DNA from: Ridgeia piscesae
Taxonomy: Eukaryota; Annelida; Polychaeta; Sabellida; Siboglinidae
Length of the DNA: 64,000 nucleotides
Assembly: GCA_025642075.2 (NCBI GenBank)
Contig: JAODUO010000054.1
Coordinates: forward strand, 317,501 to 381,500
Reading direction: 5' to 3'
In this document: positions 49,301 to 62,200 of the stretch, one piece after another
Position numbering within the stretch: position 1 is the first letter of the stretch
How the letters are laid out: the number at the start of each line of letters is the position of its first letter
Program-made: the position numbers and the translations under genes
Notes under the pieces: generated by a model
The model's database searches: none
The model's input: only the letters and a program-made list of their open reading frames with translations
What the model was told of the DNA's origin: nothing

Positions 49301-52300
49301 ACAACACTGCAGGTTTCTGCCTGTAAACCCGCTACTATACATGCAGCGGGGTTGGACTCACCTGTTAGGGTCAAGTCTCCAAGAAATTTATTCTGGTAGA
49401 AGCCTATGGTGTCAGATAAATTCGACATTGTTATGTCAACAGGACATTTGAGACTGATTGCTGGTCACATGTACACTGCAATGGTTGTCTTTAATTAGTG
49501 AAGTGTCAGAACACTGAGATTGTGTTTATTACTGTTAATCATCACTCTTATAGTCTAAGTTGTTATTCCCTAGAATTAGTGAGTTCACTAAAGGTTACGC
49601 ATGGGATCCATAGCTTTGTTATGCAAAGAGCCGTCCACCAATCGCTTGGACAAGTAAAACCCTTACTGGATGTGGACGGGTAGAACTATCATTGGACGGG
49701 GTGGTGGAGTCGGGTGGACGGGTAAATGCGAAAATGGGTCTTCAAAAGTCATAGTATGTATAGAGTTAACATGCATCGCGGCATGTGTCCACCAAAAATG
49801 CATGACGGGCAAAAGGTATATCCTACATAAAGGTCTGGTGGGATCTTTTACTTCCCCTGTCATAGATATGAGATAGAAGGAACCAACAGCTTTTATTTTT
49901 TCTTCCAAAAGAAAAGTAATGTGAGGTGAATGCAACTGCCTTAGTTTCGAAGGCAGGTGGTCGCTGTGGTGGGAGAGAACCCCTCAATGAACAGTCCAGC
50001 AATCTACTGCATGACCACCGTGCCCCATGGTGGGTTTATGTGGAGAACCTTTGCTACATTAATTTTTTTAATCTTTTCACGGCAAGAATTAAACTTACGT
50101 TGGAGCAGTTTTTCACAATTAATGAAAACAATCTGTGATGAGTCATCAGCAGAAATGTAGCAAACCATATTGTTTGTTTTTTCTATCAACAGCACAATGT
50201 ATTAGCATTTTTACAACAATGTGTTATTGGGAAAATGTTTTCATGTATTTACTTGGTGTTGTTGGTCATTGTGGAATCTTGTTGGGTTGATTTAGAATAA
50301 ACCTCAAGAAGGCACACAATATGTGATTTGGAATATTAGTGACGCTATTTTGGCTACAGTGAATTCCCATTGCCAATGCCAAATCGTGTCACGTGATACT
50401 CCTTATTCATAATCAAACACACATGAAGCATTCAGCTGCCCTGACATGACTGCGTGTCTTGAAGCAAACATGTGGTCTCGGTCACTTGGACTTGTCACTA
50501 CAAGTTCCCTCCCTTCCCCCTGCATCTGTAAGTAACTCCAAATCACCTCGGTCACCGCCGCTGCCATGGCTGTGGGCAAATAAAGAAACCTGACATGGAA
50601 GCATAAGAATGATTATCTGTCAAATGGTGTTTGCTCAGTGTGAAGTATCGGAGCACGAGAACACATATTGTAAGTCGCTAACGGTAACTGTCAAATCAAT
50701 TGTGGTTGCTGTGTGCATAAGACTGTTTGAACCTAGATTTCTCTGCCTGTTGTAAATACCAGATTTATACCGGTAGTTCTTGATCTTATCTAACAAAGAT
50801 AGTAAAACATTTCCAAGGTTGTTCCATTATTTTTCACTTTACACAATTATACATATTAAATGCTAAACAGGCATTCTAGTTAAATTGCATGTAATAAATA
50901 ATAGCTAAAATCCAAATGCATTAAATTCTATAACTATAAACTTGCAGATTGTGAATACATTTCACCTAAAACCATTTGATAAAAATAATGGTCATGCAAA
51001 CAAGAATGAACATAGATATAAATAACTGCATGCCATAAACAGCTGGTGTGTTGGTTGAATAGAAATTTACATGTATTGTGGGTAGGATTTATTCCTTAAA
51101 CACAAACAGGTGTTCCATCATAGATTACTTTAAAAGCTCTGCTGGTCCATATGTTATTGATCAATACACCATGTGTGTAGTTGTTCCTGGTAGCAACACC
51201 AATGCCACCAAATTAGTGTTGTTATTGGAGATCATTATCATAATTTCAACATCAACGATCGTTCGCAGACAGTATAAAAACACCTTATTGTTAATGTTAC
51301 TTAGAACTTATGTTTACTTCAACATAGTTAAAAGAAAGCATCAAATATAATAAATTTTAACAAAGTTTTTGTATTTGAAATCAGAACATTATCTAAGTGG
51401 ATTTCACTTGGAGTTGAAACTCCTAGCAGATTAATTGGCTTGTTACCACTAAATTCTCTCATTGAACAGGGATTTCAGACGCCTTTTGTCAGCCTTTTCA
51501 ATTCTATATTGTCCACATGTTGTTTACACAGATTAAAATACTAAACTGTGTCTGTGTTATCAAACTGACAACTTGGTTGTTACCAGATCCAGGGTGACAG
51601 ATAGGCAACATTTAATATAGTTTTAATAGCAAATGTATTTATGGTGTGAAGGTTAAACATACCAAGTCACTCGTTCCAACAAAATCAATTCCAAACAAAT
51701 TCAGTTCCATTTGAATTCCAACAAACTTTCAACAATCAATCGCGGAATTGGAATTGAAGTTAAATTCCTGAATGGAATTCACCCCATAGTTATTTACTCA
51801 CTGTATACCCGCCAGGGTATTCCTACTGTACGTGGTGTGTGACCATAGTGCAGTACATTGACCATCAATGCAATGGTTGACTGACCACTGCCAGTTCCCT
51901 TACCACTGTGCCAGACTTCCAAGTTCCAGTAGGTAGTTGAAGATCAATACACAAGTGCTCCAGTAACTTGACCACAGGTCTCATCTCCTGGTCACTCTGG
52001 TGTCTACTTGGTGATACTACTAAACAGTAAACTGACCAGTACAGTACAGTGCTGCTAGTGTTGAGTACTGACCACTGTGCCAGTACACTGACCAGTTCAC
52101 AATTACACTATGACCAGGCAAAGCAGAAGCCATGATAAAAAAATCCCAGTCTAAAACTGCTGTGGAAGACAGGTGTATATGGCTGTATGCACAGTGTACA
52201 GTTCACTGCATGTCAACATACATGTATATATATATATATGATATATACAGTATATATATATATAATTAATACATGATGTACATATAACAATACATTATAA

Positions 52301-52304
52301 TAAT

Positions 52305-52338
<34 letters not shown>

Positions 52339-52383
52339 ATATATATATATTATAAATACATGTGTACATATAACAATACATAT

Positions 52384-52432
<49 letters not shown>

Positions 52433-55400
52433 TTATAAGTACATGTGTACATATAACAATACATATATACATAAATACACAAGTGTGACACACAATGACA
52501 ACAAAACTTGTCCCAGATATGGGTGAACAGGTCTCTAGATAAAGCTATGGCTGGGATTAACCACCAGTCCTGTGATTCATAATCTTACTATTACTTTCAT
52601 TTGCCTTCATAAAATATGTACTAGCATGCATACAATTTTGCAGTCTGCATGATGTATGTACCAGTATAATATTATCTACTAACTATGTATGTTTATGGGT
52701 TAAATTCGTTTAAGGACTGAACATATTTTTCATTACTATAATAGCAGCGAAAGACACCAGCAATGTCACTGTCGTTGGTGGGTTATGATCAGTGCAGTTA
52801 TACCGTGTTGACCTGCTGCTGCTTGGTGATTGTTGCCACAAGTTCAGAATGTTTTTCACACCTCTGTTGTTCTTCTAATGACGGGCAGCTGCTAAACCAA
52901 TTGGCTAGTGTGATAATTATAGTTGGGAAGAGAACCAACTTCAAAGCATTCCCTTTTAGTCATGCAGCTGTCACCTTGTCCAAATATCTCCACTGGTTCC
53001 TGCAATGTAAGAAGTGTCCTATGAATGTTCCGTGTATATGTTCCAGGATTACTCAATAAGATGTAAGGAACTTGAGAGGGAAGTGAAGACTGCCATTCTC
53101 GACAGAGACAATGCCGCACTCAAACTGAAAGTATGTGGAGCCCTCTTACTCCCAGGCAAAGTGGCAACAGCAATACCGATGATCTGTAATAATTTTAATG
53201 TAAAATACCACTGTTATTGTGGAGTATTATTTGATACACTGATTTTTATCATCTACTCAATGACAATCTACTTTTACTAATGCAATAATAATAAATAATA
53301 GCGCATTTATATATTGCCCTAAATCCAGGTTATCCTGTTCGAAGGCGTTGTAAAGTTCTCTTTCTAATTTTAGATACCTCTAGCAAGCTCACACACTCTG
53401 ATTTACTGCATTTCTTTTCCCCCAACAGGCATAAACTAAGCAAACGTACTGCTGGTTGTATGATAGTTAAGTCTAATGTTGCTGCATACAATTGGTACAA
53501 TTTGATTGTATTGTCTCAATTTTTCTGTTGTGACCATGAGTATCAGGAAATGCATTGATTGCATATATATGTTAGTGATTGACCTCTCTGTTACGACCAT
53601 GAGTATCAGGAAATGCATTGATTGCATATATATGTTAGTGATTGATCTGTCTGTTGTGACCATGAGTATCAGGAAATGCATTGATTGCATATATATGTTA
53701 GTGATTGACCTCTCTGTTGCGACCATGAGTATCAGGAAATGCATTGATTGCATATATATATATATGTTAGTAATTGACCTCTCTGTTGTGACCATGAGTA
53801 TCAGGAAATGCATTGATTACCTATATATGTTAGTGATTGACCTCCCTGTTGTGACCGTGTGTATCAGGGGTGCATTGATTGTGTGTACGTGTCAATTATT
53901 AACCTCTCTGTTGTGACTGTTCATATCAGGAGGTGCAAGAGAAGAGTCGGAGACTGGAGCATCACGTGGGTTTGTTGCGGGAAGACAAGTCGAACTATAA
54001 ACAAGACGTTTACACACTCATCAATGTTGTTAGCAATGCGCGGTCCACCGGCCGCTGGGACGTAAGTGATGGTCAATGTAGACAAGTAGTATTCTTACTA
54101 ATACATTGTACTGGTGATTAGTTGGTTTTGTTGGTGATTGGTTGGTTTGTCATTATGATCAGTTTGGTAATTTATCAGCCTCATGGGGACAAAGATAGTT
54201 TTCATTATAAAAAATTGCTGTGAAATCAATGTGTAAGATTATTGACTGATTAAACATGTTTTGCCAAAAAATACTTGCCCTACTTGTATGTGTTGGCAAC
54301 TGACAATGGTCAAGGGACAGGTCTATCACTAATAAAATTATGTTGTTACTTGCTTTGCTTACTAGGCATTACAAGTGTTGTTACTTGCTTTGCTTACTAG
54401 GCATTACAAGTGTTGTTACTTGCTTTGCTTACTAGGCATTACAAGTGTTGTTACTTGCTTTGCTTACTAGGCATTACAAGTGTTGTTACTTGCTTTGCTT
54501 ACTAGGCATTACAAGTGTTGTTACTTGCTTTGCTTACTAGGCATTACAAGTGTTGTTACTTGCTTTGCTTACTAGGCATTACAAGTGTTGTTAGTTGCTT
54601 TGCTTACTAGGCATTACAAGTGTTGTTACTTGCTTTGCTTACTAGGCATTACAAGTGTTGTTACTTGCTTTGCTTACTAGGCATTACAAGTGTTGTTACT
54701 TGCTTTGCTTACTAGGCATTACAAGTGTTGTTACTTGCTTTGCTTACTAGGCATTAAAAAGTGTTGTTACTTGCTTTGCTTACTAGGCATTACAAGTGTT
54801 GTTACTTGCTTTGCTTACTAGGCATTACAAGTGTTGTTACTTGCTTTGCTTACTAGGCATTACAAGTGTTGTTACTTGCTTTGCTTACTAGGCATTACAA
54901 GTGTTGTTACTTGCTTTGCTTACTAGGCATTACAAGTGTTGTTACTTGCTTTGCTTACTAGGCATTACAAGTGTTGTTACTTGCTTTGCTTACTAGGCAT
55001 TACAAGTGTTGTTACTTGCTTTGCTTACTAGGCATTACAAGTGTTGTTACTTGCTTTGCTTACTAGGCATTACAAGTGTTGTTACTTGCTTTGCTTACTA
55101 GGCATTACAAGTCGACTGTTACCTGTGTGTGGTGTTTTAGTGCACATTGTGCCCATCTAAACAACATAACTGCCTATATATGGATTAATAACATTGTATT
55201 GTATTGCTGATTAAAACCTAGTATTCTTTGTGAAAGTTTCTTTTATGTGTCAACATGTAACTTTGTTTATTGCAGGTGGATGGGCTTAAGTTTCGCGCAG
55301 TCACATTTGATCAAGTCTTCGGTTCAATCGACGAGATTGCAAAAACGTAAGTTGTGGTGACTAATGTTGGATCAGAAAATATCACCATTCTACCATCATA

Positions 55401-58400
55401 ATACATGTTATGTGGTTATACAGTAAAGGTGTCCTTTAAACTGTCAACTAATTATTTGGTGATAACAAATTTACATAATAGTTGTCTTTATCAGGTGATA
55501 TTATTTCCCGTTAATGTATGTTCAATGTCTGTTGTAAAATTGCAAACTTCATAATGGCTAATTCATACACAGGAACTAATTACAGCTGTACAAAAACATA
55601 TATTACAGATGTATTGTTTTTGGTATACAAAAATGTGCAGTCATGATGTAGTAGTGCAGTGGTGTAGTGGCAGGAGTTTTGGACCCTCAACTAAAAGAAC
55701 CCGGGTACAAATCCTGTGCTGCTTTGTAAAATCTTGGGCAAGTTTTCCACTCTACATGGCTCCAGTTCACTCAGCTGCATGAATGAATACCTGGCTATAG
55801 ACAGTGGTAGATATTTGTGTACAAATAGTCTTTGTGCAGTAACTACAGCATGGCTGAATGCTTCCTAGAGAAGCCAAGAAGGCGTTCAATTGAACAGATC
55901 TACATGGGAGTAAAGTGCTTTGGACAATCCTGTGGGTTGAATACTTTGCTATGTATGAATTTCAGAACTTACCTTTATGTAATTTAAAACCAAACAAATT
56001 ATTCGTGTGTAAAACATATAGTATAGCACTTTTTATTATTTTTGATATGCCTGAACAAATACAATCATTATGTGAATGTGTTGTTTTCCCTGTCGTACAG
56101 TCACACATTTGTTTATATTGAGAGCTGTTGCAGGAAATCCTCAGAGGAGATTCTTGAAGGACATATCCACGACCTTCGCAAGCAAATCACTCAGCGTGAT
56201 GACATGATCGACAAACTGCGCAGTGACATCTATCAGCTGAAGGAGGAACACAAGTCTTCGGTCGAACAGGTGACGCTCGAATTGTTGTGGTCGATTCTGG
56301 GATTAGTTTGGTTGCGTTACATAGTGTTAATTTAGGGTTGTTGCTATTTTAAGTTGAATCTCGACAGTTAGATTCTTCACAGGTGTACATGTTCTGATGA
56401 TGTGTGTACACTGTATGTTAACAGATGTATGTGTTGGTAGATGTATATGTTGACAGGTGTATGCTTTGACAGGTGTACGTTTTGACAGGTATATGTGTTG
56501 ACCCTGCAACCAGGTGTAAATGCTGACAGGTGTATGTTTGAAAAGTGTACGTTTAAAAGGGTATGTGTTGATAGGTATACATGACAGGTATATGTGTTGA
56601 CTGATGTATGTAACATTAATTGAAAGATGTATACAACATGTGCATATGTTGACAGGTATTGTGACGTGTATGTGACATGTTTGTGTTTACAGGTGCAAAT
56701 GTTAGGTGTATGTGTTGCCATGTGTACATGACATGTGTATACAACAGGTGTATATTGCCAGGTGTACATGGCTGGTGCATGTTGTAGGTGTATGAGAAGG
56801 ACCAGGCCTTGAGCACGGTGGAGTGTACTCTAAGCAGTAGTCTAAAGCGGGAACAGGCCGCTACACACGCTGCCACACAGAAGGAACACGATGTCGACCA
56901 TCTGCGCTCACAACTACAGAAGAGCTGTGACAAGATCAGCTCTCTCACACTTGAGGTATAGAGTCTCACTGTTGTTTTCCGTCTGAGTTTTTGCTGTCTC
57001 GTGGCTTTACGCTGTATCTCACTGTTTGTTTTTTCTGAATTTGTTACTTCCCATCCCATTCTGTGCATTGCTCTCATTGTCTCACATTGCACCTGTTGTT
57101 TCTCACTGCTGCTAGTGCTGTTGTTCCTCGCTGCTGCTGTCATTTGATACTGTTGATGCTGGTATTTTTCGTAGTTAATGCTGGTGTCATTTGATGCTGT
57201 TGATGCTGTTATTTCTCATAGTTTCTGCTGTTGTTTCTCATTATGTATTACAAATTTTCTCACCTTTGCTGCTGTTGTTTCTCTCTGTGCTGCTAATGTT
57301 TCTTTTGGCTGCTTCTATTGTTTCTCCATACTGCACATGTTGTTTCTCAGCTGTTGTTGTTGTTTCTCACTGTTGTTGCTGTTGTTCAGATGCAGGGCAA
57401 GGAGAGGAAGCTGCTGGGTCTGGAGAGCAAGATCACGGACCTGCACAGTGAGATGTCAGTGAAGGAGTCGGAGAACACACACAACATCCAGACCATCCAA
57501 CTACTGCACAAGAAGGAGGCCGACCTCGCCAGACAGGTCCGCCGGTCTCATCCTCATTGTCGTCATCATCGTTGTTTAGTGACTGTGTTTCCAGGCTCTG
57601 CTGCATTTGCCTTTTCCCCAATTGCCTTCCTTCAACTGGCATGGTCCCGAGCATCCCCTGGGCTGATATCCATCAGATTCAGACCTGCTATCTGGAGTTG
57701 TCCCCTCCACCACTAACTTTGTACACCCCTTCAACCAGTCACGTCGTCCCTTCCCTCTACATGCCCATACCACCTCAGCCTACGTCTTCTGATCACAGCC
57801 TCAGCCACCTCTATTCCCTCTCTCCTAAGTTCTGCACTGAGCTGTCTATGATCATCCTCTTCTCAACACATCCTTGTGTCATCATAGAACGTCATGGCCT
57901 ATGTCTCGCACCCACACAACAGGCAGCTCCTGACACATGTTGTATACACCCTGCCCTTCATCTTAAAGGGATACTCCAGTCAGTGAGAGATTCACAGCAT
58001 TTACTTACATCTGTATAATATATTGGTTGTGTATAGTAATTGTGCACACGGATCGTTAATAAACAATTAATTATAGTATTATTGTACAAGAAACACTCCA
58101 TGTTGGATTCAGGGCGCTGCCATCTTGAGACTTATGCGCCAGTGACGTAAACCGCTTACGTCACTGGCACATGCACGTTCGAACATCCTACATCTGTCCA
58201 ATGGTATTTTATGTATCCAGTATGTCGTGGATTGCTTATGTCACAATTATTAGCGAAGATTCCGCCAATCCATGCCTTTTTCAACAATGCGCAAATGACG
58301 TAAATGATTTGGCTTACGTCACTGGTGCATAAGTCTCAAGATGGCAGCGCCTTGAATCTAAGATAGCATATTTTTAATACCATTAAACTATAACTAATTG

Positions 58401-59147
58401 TTTATTAACGATCTTTGTGCACGCTTACTAGGCACAACCAATATAGTGTACATATGTAAGTTAATACTGTGAACCTCTCCCTGACTGGAGTATCCTTTTC
58501 AGGAGAGGCATTTTGGAAGCAGTAGTCAAATCTGTATTTATATTTAAGACACCAACACAATTACATTGCGCCCACCAAGTTCTAACATCGATCAGGGCCT
58601 CCAAGATGAAATAAATAAAAACAGCTGTGAACCATCATAGGGATGCCTATCAAATGTCAGCTGTATATATGCAAAATTAATACACGGATGTTCAGAAAGA
58701 TGGACAGATAAACAGTGGCTGACATTTTTTTTGTAACATAGAAGTGTATATTTCCTTATCAGAGCTGGGTAACTTAGCTAAATTAAATAAAAAGAAAAAT
58801 AGAAAAATTCACTCAAAGCATAACAGATTTGAATGTGACCCCAAGACATGCATTTAAATTCGTCTATGAAAGTGGTATTTACATTTGCCTAAAGTGAGGC
58901 ATTCACGTTTACGTTCAGATGTGTTGACATGCTACTGAGACTAATAATAATTACCTTCTCAAGACCAATTGTTATTAAATAGAATATTATTTAATGGTGG
59001 TATTAAACTACTTGCCAATTGTTGTTAAATAGAATATTATTTAATGATGGTATTAAACTACTTGGCAACTGCTAATATTCATTATATTTAGTCTTACCCA
59101 CCCTCTTGTATCTCCCATATATTTGTGTATATACATGTATATATATA

Positions 59148-59223
<76 letters not shown>

Positions 59224-62200
59224 TATTGTGTAGTGTTGTGTGTTGGTGCAAGAGACAACTGTTGCGTGTTGTTGCAGCTTGCTGAGTCGACAGACATGAT
59301 AGAACAGCTACGGCAGGAGTTGGACGAGCTGCAGGAGGAACACAGAAGTATTGAGAACAGTGTAAGTTTCTAATGTGTTCAATAGCTACAAACTAACTAT
59401 GAGGTGCCTCCTGTGGATGGATTATGTACACACAGGAGTACTAGTAAATGTAACTTCATACAATGTAAATATTTAAAAGTATTTCGCATTATTACATTCT
59501 TTTGTATGGTGATCTAGTGACTTACATGATGCTTGTTTGAGGTGGCGTGTATGCATTCACAACTGTGCACCATTTGTATGGTGAACTAGTGACTTGCATG
59601 ATGCTTGTTTGAGGTGGAGTGTATCCATTTACAACTGTGCACCATTTGTATGGTGAACTTGTGACTTTAATGATGCTTGTTTGAGGTGGAGTTTATCCAT
59701 TCACAACCGTGCACCATTTCTATGGTGATCTAGTGACTTGCATGATGCTTGTTTGAGGTGGCGTGTATCCATTCACAACCGTGCACCATTTGTATGGTGA
59801 ACTAGTGACTTGCATGATGCTTGTTTGAGGTGGAGTGTATGTGTATCCATTCACAACCGTGCACCATTTGTATGGTGAACTAGTGACTTGCATGATGCTT
59901 GTTTGAGGTGGAGTGTATCCATTCACAATGTGCACCATTTGTATGGTGAACTAGTGACTTGCATGATGCTTGTTTGAGGTGGAGTGTATCCATTCACAAG
60001 TGTGCACCATTTGTATGGTGAACTAGTGACTTGCATGATGCTTGTTTGAGGTGGAGTGTATCCATTCACAACCGTGCACCATTTGTATGGTGAACTAGTG
60101 ACTTACATGATGCTTGTTTGAGGTGGGTGTTATCCATTCACAACCGTGCACCAGTTTGTATGGTGAACTAGTGACTTGTATGATGCTTGTTTGAGGTGGA
60201 GTTTATCCATTCACAACCGTGCACCATTTGTATGGTGAACTAGTGACTTGTATGATGCTTGTTTGAGGTGGAGTTTATCCATTCACAACCGTGCACCATT
60301 TGTATGGTGAACTAGTGATTTGTATGATGCTTGTTTGAGGTGGAGTTTATCCATTCACAACCGTGCACCATTTGTATGGTGAACTAGTGACTTACATGAT
60401 GCTTGTTTGAGGTGGAGTTTATCCATTCACAACCGTGCACCATTTGTATGGTGAACTAGTGACTTGCATGATGCTTGTTTGAGGTGGAGTTTATCCATTC
60501 ACAACCGTGCACCATTTGTATGGTGAACTAGTGACTTGCATGATGCTTGTTTGAGGTGGAGTTTATGCATTCACAACCGTGCACCATTTGTATGGTGAAC
60601 TAGTGACTTGCATGATGCTTGTTTGAGGTGGAGTTTATGCATTCACAACCGTGCACCATTTGTATGGTGAACTAGTGACTTGCATGATGCTTGTTTGAGG
60701 TGGAGTGTATCCATTCACAATGTGCACCATTTGTATGGTGAACTAGTGGCTTGCATGATGCTTGTTTGAGGTGGAGTTTATGCATTCACAACCGTGCACC
60801 ATTTGTATGGTGAACTAGTGACTTACATGATGCTTGTTTGAGGTGGAGTGTTATCCATTCACAACCGTGCACCATTTGTATGGTGAACTAGTGACTTACC
60901 TGATGCTTGTTTGAGGTGGAGTGTATCCATTCACAACCGTGCACCATTTGTATGGTGAACTAGTGACTTACCTGATGCTTGTTTGAGGTGGAGTTTATCC
61001 ATTCACAACCGTGCACCATTTGTATGGTGAACTAGTGATTTTATGATGCTTGTTTGAGATGGAGTGTTTTCCATTCACAACCGTGCACCATTTGTATGGT
61101 GAACTAGTGACTTGCATGATGCTTGTTTGAGGTGGAGTGTATCCATTCACAACCGTGCACCATTTGTATGGTGAACTAGTGACTTACATGATGCTTGTTT
61201 GAGGTGGAGTTTATCCATTCACAACCGTGCACCATTTGTATGGTGAACTAGTGACTTACATGATGCTTGTTTGAGGTGGAGTGTATCCATTCACAACCGT
61301 GCACCATTTGTATGGTGAACTAGTGACTTACATGATGCTTGTTTGAGGTGGAGTTTATCCATTCACAACCGTGCACCATTTGTATGGTGAACTAGTGACT
61401 TGCATGATGCTTGTTTGAGGTGGAGTGTATCCATTCACAATGTGCACCATTTGTATGGTGAACTAGTGGCTTGCATGATGCTTGTTTGAGGTGGAGTTTA
61501 TGCATTCACAACCGTGCACCATTTGTATGGTGAACTAGTGACTTACCTGATGCTTGTTTGAGGTGGAGTGTATCCATTCACAACCGTGCACCATTTGTAT
61601 GGTGAACTAGTGACTTACCTGATGCTTGTTTGAGGTGGAGTGTATCCATTCACAACCGTGCACCATTTGTATGGTGAACTAGTGACTTACCTGATGCTTG
61701 TTTGAGATGGAGTGTATCCATTCACAACCGTGCACCATTTGTATGGTGAACTAGTGACTTGCATGATGCTTGTTTGAGGTGGAGTGTATCCATTCACAAT
61801 GTGCACCATTTGTATGGTGAACTAGTGACTTACATGATGCTTGTTTGAGGTGGAGTGTATCCATTCACAATGTGCACCATTTGTATGGTGAACTAGTGAC
61901 TTACCTGATGCTTGTTTGAGGTGGAGTGTATCCATTCACAACCGTGCACCATTTGTATGGTGAACTAGTGACTTGCATGATGCTTGTTTGAGGTGGCGTG
62001 TATCCATTTACAACTGTGCACCATTTGTATGGTGAACTAGTGACTTACATGATGCTTGTTTGAGGTGGAGTGTATCCATTTACAACTGTGCACCATTTGT
62101 ATGGTGAACTAGTGACTTACATGATGCTTGTTTGAGGTGGAGTTTATCCATTCACAACCGTGCACCATTTGTATGGTGAACTAGTGACTTGCATGATGCT

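Larger units (their letters stand above)
47965..53046 (+). other. Large intron of the coiled-coil gene
   Basis: 5.1 kb between exons 2 and 3. It contains a dispersed repeat pair and a TA-rich array. No additional exon fits the phase (0/0), though a small one could be missed. Confidence 0.6.

Noticed and set aside
53506..53916. 136-residue plus-strand and 125-residue minus-strand ORFs with internal repeats
   Set aside because: Translations of the 60-bp array before coiled-coil exon 4.
54341..55112. CRISPR-like regular repeat
   Set aside because: Units are directly contiguous with no unique spacers, in a eukaryotic intron; it is a minisatellite.
55645..55720. A functional tRNA gene
   Set aside because: A and B box-like motifs are present but the cloverleaf arms do not pair and a SINE body follows.
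57178..57716. Phe/Ser/Leu/Cys-rich ORFs suggestive of membrane helices
   Set aside because: They translate the pyrimidine-rich repeat before exon 8 and run through the exon in wrong frames.
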